A stretch of DNA of 36,801 bases from Planctomycetota bacterium (GCA_039182125.1 JBCDCH010000039.1:1-36801); one strand, 5' to 3'; positions 20,236-29,258 are shown, counted from the stretch's first letter. Notes: generated by a model not told the origin, from the letters alone. Numbers and translations: made by a program.

Positions 20236-22680
20236 GTGAACCGCTTTGTGGGGATGTTCGTGTGGTGCCTGCTGCTTGCCGTCCCGGCGTTCGCGCAGCA
20301 AGGGCCGGCCGTGGCGGTCGGACAGATCGAATCCATCGGCATCAACAACTTCTACCGGCCCGGCGACTGGGTTCCCATGCGGGTCCGCATCGACTCCCAG
20401 TCGCTCGATCCCGGCACCTACACCGTCCGCATCGAACAGCGCGACCTCGACGGCCAGAAAGTTTTCTGGACCCGCGCGGTCCCGATCACCGGCGGCGGGC
20501 AGGAACGGTTCGAGGTCTATTTCATGCCCGACCCGCTCGACGGCGGGCTGTCGAGCAACCCCGCCGAGCTGCGTCGACAACTTCGCGTCACACTCGCCGA
20601 CGACGACGGCCGGGAGGTCGGGCTGCTACAACTCCCGACGCCGCCGCGATCGAGCGAAGCCATCTTCAACTCCGCACGAGACATCCGCCTGGTCATCGCC
20701 GTCTCGCCCAAGCCCGTGCCGACGGGCGACTACGGCGACCGGGGCCTGCGCGGCATCAGCGAGGACGTCGCCTTTCTCGCGGCTCGGCCGGCCGACCTGC
20801 CGCAATCGGTTCTCGGGTACGATATGGCCGACGCCGTGCTTTGGGGTGATTACTCCGTTGATGAGCTTGATCCGGTGCAGAAGCGGGCGCTCGATGAGTT
20901 CGTGGCGCGCGGCGGACATTTGGTCATCATGCAGCGGCCGGCCGAGCCGCAGACGGTGTTGCAATGGGGCGCGCTGCTCCCGGTGAACCTAACCGGAACG
21001 ACGCAGGTCGATCTTCCCGGGCTGCTTAGCCCCGGCGACACACGGGGGTGGGCGGTCGAGCCAACGGTGCGCAATCAGGAAACCCGCGAGGCCATCGACA
21101 AAGTCTGGCCCCGCATCCGCGGCACCGCCACGCTCGGTACCGCCACCCCGAAGGACGGCGCGATCGTCGAGACGCGCTGGGAAGGCATGCCCTTCGTCGT
21201 CCGCAAGACCTATGGCACGGGCGCGGTGACCTGGCTCGGCATCGACGTCGTTGCCAACCCCACGCTCTCGCCCATCTCGCGCGGCTGGGCCGGCATCTGG
21301 TCCAACGTCTTCGGCTGGAACGACGACCCGACGTTCATCGACGATCTCAACCCCGACGACGACACCCGGCAAGCCTTCCAGTCGGCCGGCCCGCGCGACT
21401 TCGGCACGGCGCTGCTCGACGGCATGAAACAGAGCGGCAAATCGGCCGCACTGGTCGGCATCGCGATCCTGTTCTTCGTCGGCTATTGGCTCGTCGCCGG
21501 GCCGGGCGTGTACCTGTACCTCGCGACCAAGAAGCGGGCGTCGCTGAGTTGGTTCGCGTTCGGAGCCGCCGCGCTGGCGGCCACCGTGCTCACGCTCGGG
21601 ATCGTCAGCCTGGTACTGCGTGGCGATCCGCAAGTCGCCCACCAAACGCTGCTACGCGGCGGCTTCGACCCCCGGCTGGGCACCAACGACGGCATGGCCG
21701 TCGCCTACTCCAACGTCGGGCTCTACATCCCCTCCGACGGCGACCAAACCATCGCGCTCGAAGGGTTCGACGAGACCAACCTTTCGACCGTCACGCCGTA
21801 CATCGGCCACCCCCGCCATTACGAACAATCCCGCTCCTCCTCGGGCAGCTACGAGATCAACGTCCGCACCGCCGGTGAGGTCGGCGTCGGCGCCGAGGAC
21901 ATCCCCTTCCGCTCGACGCTTAAGAAGCTCGAAACCGTCTGGCGTGGCAACCTCGGCCCGGCGAGTTCCGAGAATGCCCTACCGCGGATCGAAGGCGCGC
22001 CCAAGCTCGCCGCCACCGGCACACGCATCTCCGGCAAACTGCTCAACGTCACCGGCCAAAATCTCGAGTCCGTCTGGATCGCCTACCGGCAACCGATGAG
22101 CGGCGGCGCTTGGTGGGATCAGTTGCTGTTCATCCCGACATGGGAGAACGGCACCGAGATTGATCTCGCGGTCGCCGCGCGCGGTACCGAGAACAACCCG
22201 ACACGCAACATCGTCGCCAACAACGCCCGCCCATTCGCGAATCAACAAGTCATCGGCCGGCTCGACGCGCCGGGTTTCTGGCCGCTCAAGATGCCGTTCC
22301 TGCGCGGCATCAACATCGCCGGCGGCGGACAGGTCGACGAACTGGACGCCGGTGCTTTGGTGATGCTCAGCTTTTTCGATCGCTTTCCCGTGGTTCGCAA
22401 TGAGCAGAACAACAGCCGTTCGCGGATCGATCCGCGTCGGCTCAACGCCCGGCACTACGACGTAAGCAACGCGCTGCTGAGCGGCTCGCTCGTCGTGGTC
22501 GGCATGGCCGAGGATGCGCCCATGCCGGTGCCGCTGACCGTCAACGAGGACGAAGCGACCGGCGATGGGACTGTCGTCTACCAGTTCGTACTGCCCCTCG
22601 AACGCGAAACCCCGACCGCATCGGACACAACCGCCGACACCGCCCCGCAAGCCGAGGTCGATGATTTGCCCCGAGAATAA
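20236..22680 (+). CDS. Large exported membrane protein of the ABC-2 cluster
   Basis: An 814-aa protein. Seen: signal peptide (FVGMFVWCLLLAVPAFAQ), a beta-rich region to about residue 150, then a segment like the glutamine-amidotransferase-like fold of GldG/BatA-type proteins (DAVLWGDYSVDEL, RALDEFVARGGHLVIMQ). Two membrane spans lie at about 405-460 (ALVGIAILFFVGYWLVAGPG, FAFGAAALAATVLTLGIVSL), and a large second extracytoplasmic domain follows. GTG 20236 is chosen because the signal peptide starts there; GTG 20206 adds ten residues. An ABC ATPase follows 18 bases after the stop, so a shared operon is likely. It may be an accessory of that transporter, comparable in layout to gliding-type Gld systems. 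Substrate unknown. Confidence 0.75.
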   Translation: MNRFVGMFVWCLLLAVPAFAQQGPAVAVGQIESIGINNFYRPGDWVPMRVRIDSQSLDPGTYTVRIEQRDLDGQKVFWTRAVPITGGGQERFEVYFMPDPLDGGLSSNPAELRRQLRVTLADDDGREVGLLQLPTPPRSSEAIFNSARDIRLVIAVSPKPVPTGDYGDRGLRGISEDVAFLAARPADLPQSVLGYDMADAVLWGDYSVDELDPVQKRALDEFVARGGHLVIMQRPAEPQTVLQWGALLPVNLTGTTQVDLPGLLSPGDTRGWAVEPTVRNQETREAIDKVWPRIRGTATLGTATPKDGAIVETRWEGMPFVVRKTYGTGAVTWLGIDVVANPTLSPISRGWAGIWSNVFGWNDDPTFIDDLNPDDDTRQAFQSAGPRDFGTALLDGMKQSGKSAALVGIAILFFVGYWLVAGPGVYLYLATKKRASLSWFAFGAAALAATVLTLGIVSLVLRGDPQVAHQTLLRGGFDPRLGTNDGMAVAYSNVGLYIPSDGDQTIALEGFDETNLSTVTPYIGHPRHYEQSRSSSGSYEINVRTAGEVGVGAEDIPFRSTLKKLETVWRGNLGPASSENALPRIEGAPKLAATGTRISGKLLNVTGQNLESVWIAYRQPMSGGAWWDQLLFIPTWENGTEIDLAVAARGTENNPTRNIVANNARPFANQQVIGRLDAPGFWPLKMPFLRGINIAGGGQVDELDAGALVMLSFFDRFPVVRNEQNNSRSRIDPRRLNARHYDVSNALLSGSLVVVGMAEDAPMPVPLTVNEDEATGDGTVVYQFVLPLERETPTASDTTADTAPQAEVDDLPRE

Positions 22681-22698
22681 TCCGTTTGCCCACCGATC

Positions 22699-23634
22699 AT
22701 GCCCGTCATCAAAACCGTCAACCTGACCAAGCGCTACGGCTCGCTGGTGGCCCTCTCGAACCTGAACCTCGAGATCGAGGAAGGCGACTGCTTCGGCTTC
22801 ATCGGACCCAACGGCGCGGGCAAAACCACCACCATCAAGATCCTCGCCACGCTGTTGCAGCCGACCTGGGGCGAGGCGCGGGTGTGTGATTACGTAGTCG
22901 GCTTCCAGTCGCGGCAGATCCGGCCGCTGCTCGGGTATGTGCCGGACTACTTCGGCGCTTACGAGGACATGGTCGTCAAGGAGTACTTGGAGTTCTTCGC
23001 CGCGGCGTATGACATCAACGGCTCCGAGCGTGAGAAAGTCGTCGGCGATGTGCTGGAGCTGACGGACCTGTCTTACAAGGTGGACGCGCCTGTCGATGGC
23101 TTGAGCCGAGGGATGAAGCAGCGGCTCTCGATCGCCCGGGTGTTGCTGCACGACCCGAAGGTGTTGCTGCTGGATGAGCCGGCGGGCAACCTCGACCCCC
23201 GCGCCCGTGTCGAGCTGCGCGAACTGCTCAAGACGCTGCGCGACATGAAGAAGACGATCATCATCTCCTCGCACATCCTGCCGGAGTTGCAGGACCTGTG
23301 TAACACCGTCGGCATCATCGAACAGGGCGAGCTGCTGTACTCGGGCCCATGGACGGAGATCGTCAAGAAAGCCCGCACCGGCCTGATGCTCCACGTCGGC
23401 GTCGCCCACAACCACGCCGGCGCTGCGGCGTTGTTGTCCGAAGACGAGAACGTGTTGGAAGTGAAGAACCTACCCACCGGCGAAATGGCCGTGAGTATCC
23501 GCGACGGCGTCGTCGACTACAGCTTCGTCCCCGGCAAGCTGGTGAGCAATGGGTTCAAGCTAACCATGCTCAAGGAAGAGGAAGTGAACCTCGAAACCGC
23601 CTTCATGCGACTTACTAAAGGAATGGTCCAATGA
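22699..23634 (+). CDS. ABC transporter ATP-binding protein (ABC-2 type)
   Basis: A 311-aa ATPase that powers the permease two genes downstream. Seen: Walker A GPNGAGKTTT (near residue 37), Q-loop region LGYVPDYFGAYEDM, signature LSRGMKQRLSIARVLLHDP, Walker B VLLLDEPAGNLDP, H-loop IIISSH. The Q-loop Gln is not evident: the usual GYLPQ reads GYVPD. A C-terminal region after about 220 is typical of NatA/CcmA-like exporters. The signature LSRGM replaces LSGGQ, a common variation in this subclass. Its stop overlaps the next ATG (ATGA). Confidence 0.92.
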   Translation: MPVIKTVNLTKRYGSLVALSNLNLEIEEGDCFGFIGPNGAGKTTTIKILATLLQPTWGEARVCDYVVGFQSRQIRPLLGYVPDYFGAYEDMVVKEYLEFFAAAYDINGSEREKVVGDVLELTDLSYKVDAPVDGLSRGMKQRLSIARVLLHDPKVLLLDEPAGNLDPRARVELRELLKTLRDMKKTIIISSHILPELQDLCNTVGIIEQGELLYSGPWTEIVKKARTGLMLHVGVAHNHAGAAALLSEDENVLEVKNLPTGEMAVSIRDGVVDYSFVPGKLVSNGFKLTMLKEEEVNLETAFMRLTKGMVQ

Positions 23635-23897
23635 ACGATGAGACACTGCCTTATGCAACAGAGCACACTGATCGCGTCGACCGCGGACTCGTGCCAACAC
23701 TAACCGGTATGGCACTGGTCGTCCTTGGCATTGGCGGGGCCTTGGTGTCGCTGATCGTCGTCTCTGCCGGCGCTCCCGAGAGCATCAGTGCCGTTGACGG
23801 GTTCTATTTGCTCGCGTGCCTTCCGATTTTCCTTTGCACGATTCTCGTTGGAGCTGGCCTTTGGATCGTCTTCCGTTCCCTCCGTCGGTACATCTAG
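23631..23897 (+). CDS. Two-span membrane protein in the ABC cluster
   Basis: An 88-aa protein with two membrane spans (VPTLTGMALVVLGIGGALVS and FYLLACLPIFLCTILVGAG) and short hydrophilic ends. It overlaps the ATPase stop by ATGA and ends five bases before the permease start, so it is firmly inside the operon. It may be an accessory subunit of the exporter. No family recognised. Confidence 0.7.
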   Translation: MNDETLPYATEHTDRVDRGLVPTLTGMALVVLGIGGALVSLIVVSAGAPESISAVDGFYLLACLPIFLCTILVGAGLWIVFRSLRRYI

Positions 23898-23902
23898 CCC
23901 CC

Positions 23903-25996
23903 ATGCTCGGCCTCCCCAACTACCTCTACCGCCTTATCCCAGCCAACCCGATCCTCTTGCGGGTCGTGGCTGTGGGGGGCAAGCGCAAGCGGGACCTGTT
24001 CGTCCGCTGCGGGTACCTGGCGCTGCTGATCATCCTCGTCGTCATTGGCGTCTTCTCCAATGCCGGCGACATCGCGGGAACCGACCTCGATGATCTTTCG
24101 CGTAGCTCGGTGAGCATCTTCAAGATGCTCTCGTACCTGCAACTGGCGCTCGTCGCGCTCATGGCTCCGGTGTTCACCGCCGGGGCGATCACGCAAGAGA
24201 AGGATTCACAGACCTACGACATCCTTCTGACCACGCCGCTGAGCAACGGGCAGATCGTTCTGGGCACCCTGCTCTCGCGGCTGTTCTTCGTCTTCGCCCT
24301 GCTGCTCTCGGGCATCCCAGTCTTCTCGATCACGCAGATCTTCGGCGGGGTCGCGATCGGGGACATCGTCACATCCTTCGGCATCGCCGCCGCGACGGCT
24401 TTGGTTTGCGGGGCGCTCGCCGTCGGTATCGCGACGTTCAAGATCGGCACGCGGCGGACGATTTTCTCGTTCTTCATGTTCGTCGCGATCTACATGGTCG
24501 GCGGTCTGCTGCTGGATCGGCTCGCGTTCTTCCGGCCCGACATCATCGAGGCCGACGGCACGATCGCCGCCGCGCAAACATCCTGGCTCACCGGACTGCA
24601 TCCGTTCCTCGCGTTGGCGACCGTGCTCGAACCGGACAGCTATCAGCCACCGACCCTCGCACAGCTACCGGCGGCGCTGCGGTGGTGGCCGGTGTCGTGG
24701 TACCTGACCCAGCCGGTGGCGTTCTTCATCACGTTCATGTTCGTGCTGAGCTCGACGATCGTGCTACCCGGCATCGCGCTGCTGCGACGCGTCGCCCAAT
24801 CGACCGGCAGTGTCGGTGGCTGGTTTGCGAAGAAGCTCCGGGTCGACGGACTCAAACGTGACCGCGAGCCGCGCCGTGTCTGGTCCAACCCCATCGCCTG
24901 GCGTGAGGCAAAGACCAAGGCGTCCGCGGCGAAGGCCTCGATCACGCGGTACGGGTTCATCCTCCTGGGCCTAGCGGGCGCGATCATTCTTGCGGTGCTG
25001 TACGCATCCGAAGCCTCGACGCCGGGCGCGTACATCACGGCCAACAGCTACAACCCGACCAACCGCACGATCGCGCTCTACGGCGTGGAAGCCGGCCGGT
25101 ACGGCATCGTGCCCAACGCCAACATCACGCTCGACCAAGAGCCGCTCGCGATCGACTACCTGCGTGGCCGCTACGAAGTCATCGGCACCAACTTCGTCGA
25201 TCGTGCCGACGGCACCAAGGCGATCGCTTCGCTAAGCCTCGGCGAGATTCAACGCACTGTCAGTCGCACGCAGGTTCGCCAGTTTCTGCTCGGTGCGGTG
25301 TTCCTCGAAACGGTGGTCATCCTGCTGATCGTGACCAACGCCGCGGCGAGTACGGTAACGCGCGAAAAGGAAGACGGCACGCTCGACCTGCTGCTCTCGA
25401 CGCCGATCACGAGCAAGTACTACATCTGGGGCAAGCTCCGCGGACTGGTGAGCTACGTGCTGCCGTTGGTCGCGGTGCCTGCGGCGAGCGTGTTGATCTT
25501 CGTGATCTACGACGTGATGGCGACGCTCACCGGCAATGCCACGCGCGAGTGGACCGTCTTCCCGGAAGCCGTCTTGTTGCTGCCGGCGATGCTCGTGATC
25601 ATGACGGCGTTCGCGTCGATCGTCGGCATGCAGATGTCGCTGCGGCTCAAGACGACGGTGCGGTCCACGCTCGCGTCCATCGCGATCGTGCTCGGCGTCA
25701 TCGGGCTGTTGGGATTCTGCGGTGTCACGCTCGTCGATAACGGCGGCAGCGGCAACCCAATCCCCTACGCCATCGCGGCTTTCAGCCCGTTTACCACGAT
25801 GGCCGTGCTCATCGCCCCGCTCAGCTACGGCGGCCCGACGTTCGGGGCCGGCGACCCCAGCGAGATCATGCTCGTCCGCGTGGTCGTGATCCTCTTCACG
25901 CTCGTCGCCGTCAGCGCGTACACCGCCGTCGTCTGGGGCATGTACCGCAGCATGGTCAAGAACTTCGACATGACCATCCGCCGGCAGCACCGGTGA
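23903..25996 (+). CDS. Double ABC-2 permease (two fused halves)
   Basis: A 697-aa membrane protein with about 12 predicted spans. Two similar ABC-2 modules are visible. The first has GAITQEKDSQTYDILLTTPL near residue 94 and the second has STVTREKEDGTLDLLLSTPI near residue 484, each followed by a glycine-rich span. A soluble loop with a basic stretch (KKLRVDGLKRDREPRRVW) joins them. ABC-2 permeases normally work as dimers, so a single chain could form the whole channel. Start ATG 23903 is chosen; the open frame back to 23816 overlaps the preceding gene. It converges on the MOSC gene with a six-base gap. Confidence 0.88.
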   Translation: MLGLPNYLYRLIPANPILLRVVAVGGKRKRDLFVRCGYLALLIILVVIGVFSNAGDIAGTDLDDLSRSSVSIFKMLSYLQLALVALMAPVFTAGAITQEKDSQTYDILLTTPLSNGQIVLGTLLSRLFFVFALLLSGIPVFSITQIFGGVAIGDIVTSFGIAAATALVCGALAVGIATFKIGTRRTIFSFFMFVAIYMVGGLLLDRLAFFRPDIIEADGTIAAAQTSWLTGLHPFLALATVLEPDSYQPPTLAQLPAALRWWPVSWYLTQPVAFFITFMFVLSSTIVLPGIALLRRVAQSTGSVGGWFAKKLRVDGLKRDREPRRVWSNPIAWREAKTKASAAKASITRYGFILLGLAGAIILAVLYASEASTPGAYITANSYNPTNRTIALYGVEAGRYGIVPNANITLDQEPLAIDYLRGRYEVIGTNFVDRADGTKAIASLSLGEIQRTVSRTQVRQFLLGAVFLETVVILLIVTNAAASTVTREKEDGTLDLLLSTPITSKYYIWGKLRGLVSYVLPLVAVPAASVLIFVIYDVMATLTGNATREWTVFPEAVLLLPAMLVIMTAFASIVGMQMSLRLKTTVRSTLASIAIVLGVIGLLGFCGVTLVDNGGSGNPIPYAIAAFSPFTTMAVLIAPLSYGGPTFGAGDPSEIMLVRVVVILFTLVAVSAYTAVVWGMYRSMVKNFDMTIRRQHR

Positions 25997-26002
25997 CACA
26001 CG

Positions 26003-26623
26003 CTACGCCAACGCCTCACGCCACTCGGGATTGAGCGGCTCGTAGTTCGCCAGACTTCGCCGGACGTACGGGTCCAGGTCTTTACGCCCGACCATCGCGT
26101 CATGCACGGCCTGCACCGTAAACCGCTCGTCGCCGCGTTCGCGCAGCTCGAACGTATCGCCGGCTTGCACTTGGCCCTCGGCCAGCACGCGGACGTACCA
26201 CCCGTTGCGGCCGGTCTGCATCGCGCGCTTGGTGAGCCCTTTCGTCTCCCAACGCGCGTCGATCTTCCAACACGGCTGACGCGGCTGACTGACCTGCAGC
26301 ACGAGATCACCGTTGACAAGCACATCGCCAATGCGTGCATCGTTTTCGTCGACACCGTCGACAGTGAGGTTCTCGCCGAACCCCCCCGGCGGCAGATCCC
26401 ACCCTTCTTGCCGCCACGCGTCGTGGTGTTTGGCCGGGTAGATGAGTAGCGCCCGCTGCGGACCACCGTGAAAGCGGGTGTCCACCACGGTGTCCTCGGC
26501 GATGCCGAGCGTGCCGACGTGGACGGCGCCATCGACGGGGCGCTTGTCGAACCCGCTGGGTTCGGTTTTGTCACCTCGCTGGAGTGTGCCACGCGGACCG
26601 ATGTTGACGGAGATGATGTGCAT
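26003..26623 (-). CDS. MOSC domain protein (YiiM-like)
   Basis: A 206-aa protein of the MOSC family, linked to molybdenum-cofactor-dependent chemistry, for example reduction of N-hydroxylated bases by YiiM. Seen: VDTRFHGGPQRALLIYPAKH (about 48-66), GGFGENLTVDG (80-90), and the conserved Cys in VSQPRQPCWKID (C118), the presumed molybdenum ligand. The C-terminal 3-alpha helical segment follows. ATG 26623 is preceded by TACCAT six bases upstream. It shares no operon; gdh diverges. A moaC gene elsewhere in the window supports cofactor availability. Confidence 0.9.
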   Translation of the reverse strand: MHIISVNIGPRGTLQRGDKTEPSGFDKRPVDGAVHVGTLGIAEDTVVDTRFHGGPQRALLIYPAKHHDAWRQEGWDLPPGGFGENLTVDGVDENDARIGDVLVNGDLVLQVSQPRQPCWKIDARWETKGLTKRAMQTGRNGWYVRVLAEGQVQAGDTFELRERGDERFTVQAVHDAMVGRKDLDPYVRRSLANYEPLNPEWREALA

Positions 26624-26629
26624 AGGCCG

Positions 26630-26635
26630 ATGGTA
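26630..26635 (-). promoter_or_regulatory. Leaderless -10 box, MOSC gene
   Basis: TACCAT on the minus strand, then CGGCCT, then ATG 26623. Confidence 0.45.
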
Positions 26636-26690
26636 CTAGCGCCCTTGACAACCATCACGCGCGCTGGTCCGCTTCGAGCAGAGGAGCTTC

Positions 26691-27980
26691 ATGACACCCG
26701 ACAAGACCAACCGACTTTCCGCCGCCAAAGCCCCGGCCGACCGCTTCTGGCAGAACGCCAACTTCTACTTCTCACGCGTCTTCGACCGCATGAACGTCAA
26801 CGAGAAGTGGCGTGACCTGCTCAGCAGCCCCAAGCACATCACCACCGTGAGTTGCCCGATCGAGCGCGACGACGGACGCATCCAGACCTTCACGGGGTAT
26901 CGGGTCCAACACAACAACGCGCTGGGCCCGTACAAGGGCGGGCTGCGCATGGCCACCAGCGTCGACCGCGACGAGGTCATGGCGTTGGGCATGCTCCAGA
27001 CCTGGAAGAACGCGCTCGTCAGCCTTCCCTACGGCGGGGCCAAGGGCGGCATCGTCGCAGACCCGAAGCTGCTCAGCGATCGCGAAAAGGAAGCACTCAT
27101 TCGCCGTTGGACTCATGAGGTCTTCCAGGTCATCGGCCCACAGAAAGACATCCCCGCGCCCGACATGGGCACCGATGCCCAGTGCATGGCGTGGGTAATG
27201 GACACCTACTCGTCGCTCGTCGGCCATCAGGTGCTCGGCGTCGTCACCGGCAAGCCGGTCTCGCTCGGCGGAAGTTGCGGCCGTGAAGAAGCGACCGGCC
27301 GCGGCGTCATGAACGTACTCCGCCGATATCTGCAAATCGTCAAGGACCAAACGCTCAAGGGCAAGCGTGTCGTCGTGCAGGGCTTCGGTCAGGTCGGCTT
27401 CCACGCGGCCCGCCTGCTCGCCGAGCGCGGCGCGATCGTCATCGCCGTCAGCGACAAGTTCGGCGGTATCTTCGACGAGAACGGTCTCGACATCATCCGC
27501 GCCGGCGATTACTACGCCGAAAACGGCCAACTCGAGAACTGCCCCGACGTCGATCAACTCACGAACGAGGAACTTCTCACGCTCGACTGCGATGTGCTCA
27601 TTCCCGCCGCGATGGAGAACACCGTCGACGCGGCCGTCGCCCCGCACATCAAGGCGAGCATCATAGTCGAAGCCGCCAACGGACCGGTCACGCCCGGAGC
27701 CGACGAGATCCTCCGCGACGCCGGCGTCACGATCCTGCCCGACATCCTCGCCAACGCCGGCGGTGTCACGGTCAGCTACTTCGAATGGGTGCAAGGCCTG
27801 GACGCCTACTTCTGGGATCTCAAGCGGGTGCAGGACGAGTTGCAGAAGATCATGGAAGCCGCGTTCGACCGGGTGAACGGGATGGCCGACGAGGCCGACT
27901 GCGACTACCGCACCGCCGCCTACACGATCGCCGTCCAACGGGTGGCCGACGCGTACGAAGTGAAGGGCCTGTTCCCGTGA
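26691..27980 (+). CDS. gdhA: Glu/Leu/Phe/Val dehydrogenase (glutamate dehydrogenase)
   Basis: Hexameric amino-acid dehydrogenase, most likely glutamate to 2-oxoglutarate plus ammonia, NAD(P)-dependent; 429 aa. Seen: YKGGLRMATSVDRDEVMALG, catalytic Lys in PYGGAKGGIVADPK (K118), PAPDMGTDAQCMAWVMDTYS, the Rossmann motif GFGQVGFHAARLLAERGA near residue 232, and ANGPVTPGADEIL. Coenzyme preference cannot be read reliably. SD AGAGGAG (26680-26686) ends four bases before ATG 26691. A TTGACA (26645-26650) is present but has no -10 at the right spacing. Single gene between divergent MOSC and the next promoter. Confidence 0.93.
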   Translation: MTPDKTNRLSAAKAPADRFWQNANFYFSRVFDRMNVNEKWRDLLSSPKHITTVSCPIERDDGRIQTFTGYRVQHNNALGPYKGGLRMATSVDRDEVMALGMLQTWKNALVSLPYGGAKGGIVADPKLLSDREKEALIRRWTHEVFQVIGPQKDIPAPDMGTDAQCMAWVMDTYSSLVGHQVLGVVTGKPVSLGGSCGREEATGRGVMNVLRRYLQIVKDQTLKGKRVVVQGFGQVGFHAARLLAERGAIVIAVSDKFGGIFDENGLDIIRAGDYYAENGQLENCPDVDQLTNEELLTLDCDVLIPAAMENTVDAAVAPHIKASIIVEAANGPVTPGADEILRDAGVTILPDILANAGGVTVSYFEWVQGLDAYFWDLKRVQDELQKIMEAAFDRVNGMADEADCDYRTAAYTIAVQRVADAYEVKGLFP

Positions 27981-27982
27981 TC

Positions 27983-27999
27983 GCGGGGTAACATCCCGC
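27983..27999 (+). promoter_or_regulatory. Leaderless -10 box inside an inverted repeat
   Basis: GCGGG (27983-27987) and CCCGC (27995-27999) flank the hexamer TAACAT (27989-27994), which lies five bases before ATG 28000. The repeat could be a binding site controlling this start, or chance in GC-rich DNA. Confidence 0.4.
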
Positions 28000-28452
28000 A
28001 TGCTCACGCTCTTCCGCACGATCGCCGGGGTCTCGTCCGCCGTTTGGCTCGGCTGGCTGGTGGCGATGTTCGTGTTGGTGCGAGCGCTTTTCGCGGCGGA
28101 ACTCGTCCGCGGCGATTCGCAGCCCGAGCGGTTGGTGATCTTCGACGTGACCGAGAAAGCGCAGCTCGTACTCGCGGCACTGGTGCTCGTCGGATTGGCC
28201 GGCTGGCAGGTGTTGACCAAACGCAAGGCGATCGCGGCATGGTTCGGCGTCGCCGTCGTGGCGGCCCTACTCGCGGCCGCGTTGCCGACGTCTGTCACCG
28301 GCGAAATGGAAACCCTGCGCGTCGCCGGCCAAACCGACACGCCCAAGTTCCGGCAACTTCACGGCATCTCGATCGCCCTGTACGGCGGTTTGACGCTACT
28401 GACCGGCGCGATTCTCACGGGTGTCATCATCCACCGCGACAAACCCGTGTAG
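28000..28452 (+). CDS. Four-span membrane protein (DUF4149-like)
   Basis: A 150-aa membrane protein with four spans: IAGVSSAVWLGWLVAMFVLV, LVLAALVLVGLAGW, AAWFGVAVVAALLAAALP and ISIALYGGLTLLTGAILTGV. A conserved-looking LHGISIALYGG precedes the last span. The pattern resembles DUF4149/TMEM205-like proteins of unknown role; this is a tentative match. Its 3' end overlaps ksgA on the other strand by 57 bases. Confidence 0.7.
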   Translation: MLTLFRTIAGVSSAVWLGWLVAMFVLVRALFAAELVRGDSQPERLVIFDVTEKAQLVLAALVLVGLAGWQVLTKRKAIAAWFGVAVVAALLAAALPTSVTGEMETLRVAGQTDTPKFRQLHGISIALYGGLTLLTGAILTGVIIHRDKPV

Positions 28453-29214
28453 CGCGATCAACTCGTCGACGCTCAACCGCTCGGGACGCACCGTCTCGTC
28501 GAAGCCGGCGGGCACGTTGATGATCGCGCGGAGCATCTTGCGGCGTTGCTGAAACAGCCTGCCGACGAACACGCCAAACCCCGCCGCATCCTCGACTCGC
28601 GGCGACCGGCGGATCCGCACCAGCGATGACACGATCTTCGGCGGCGGCCAGAACGCACTCGCCGGCAACGTCCGCATCACCTCGACCGAGCCCAGCGCCT
28701 GCGCCATCACCGACAGCGGCCCATAGATTTTCGATCCCGGTCCTGCCGAGAGACGATCGGCGACTTCCTTCTGCACCGTAAACGCCAGGAGTCCACAGCC
28801 ACCGGCGAGCAACTCGATGATCAGCGGCGACGCGATGTTGTACGGCAGGTTCGCCACGAGCTTGCCGGCCGGTGCGAGTTCGGCGAGCCGGGGATGCAAC
28901 GTGTGTTTGTTCGACAACGCATCGCCCTCGATCAGTTCGAACCGCGGATCATCCATCCGCGTTCGCAGCAGCGTGGCAAGGTCACGGTCGATCTCGAAAG
29001 CCACGACCTTGCCCGCCCGTTCGAGTAGTTCGTCGGTGAGCGTCCCGGTACCGGGGCCGACCTCAAGGGCGGTGTCGTCGGGCGTGAGTTCACCGGCGTC
29101 GGCGACGACACGGGTGAGATTGCCGTCGACCATGAAGTTCTGCCCGAACCGGTGCTTGGGCCGGGTGCGCGCGCGTTCGAGTAACTCGCGGATTTGGTTC
29201 TTGGTTTGGGCCAA
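28396..29214 (-). CDS. rsmA: 16S rRNA dimethyladenosine transferase KsgA
   Basis: SAM-dependent enzyme that dimethylates two adjacent adenines near the 3' end of 16S rRNA during small-subunit maturation; 272 aa. Seen: HRFGQNFMVDGNLTRVV (about 21-37), SAM loop EVGPGTGTLTDEL (51-63), acidic FEIDRDLA, and the catalytic NLPYNIASP (122-130), then a C-terminal helical domain with SVDELIALHG. TTG at 29214 is chosen because ALEVGPGTG spacing and the RTRPKHRFGQNF lead-in fit the family and no ATG exists upstream. TACCGT lies five bases before it. The C-terminal tail of about 15 residues overlaps the neighbouring gene. Confidence 0.95.
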   Translation of the reverse strand: MAQTKNQIRELLERARTRPKHRFGQNFMVDGNLTRVVADAGELTPDDTALEVGPGTGTLTDELLERAGKVVAFEIDRDLATLLRTRMDDPRFELIEGDALSNKHTLHPRLAELAPAGKLVANLPYNIASPLIIELLAGGCGLLAFTVQKEVADRLSAGPGSKIYGPLSVMAQALGSVEVMRTLPASAFWPPPKIVSSLVRIRRSPRVEDAAGFGVFVGRLFQQRRKMLRAIINVPAGFDETVRPERLSVDELIALHGFVAVDDDTRENRAGQ

Positions 29215-29219
29215 GCGTA

Positions 29220-29225
29220 ACGGTA
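29220..29225 (-). promoter_or_regulatory. Leaderless -10 box, ksgA
   Basis: TACCGT on the minus strand, then TACGC, then TTG 29214. If truly leaderless, a TTG start would be unusual because leaderless mRNAs prefer ATG or GTG. Confidence 0.35.
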
Positions 29226-29247
29226 CGGCGCGATCGCACCGCGTTGC

Positions 29248-29253
29248 TACGCT
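29248..29253 (+). promoter_or_regulatory. Leaderless -10 box, small conserved gene
   Basis: TACGCT five bases before ATG 29259, the same hexamer as at the ribokinase gene. It is divergent from the ksgA box only 22 bases away. Confidence 0.45.
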
Positions 29254-29258
29254 CCGAC

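Noticed and set aside
26645-26650. TTGACA consensus -35 before gdh
   Set aside because: No acceptable -10 lies 16-18 bases downstream.
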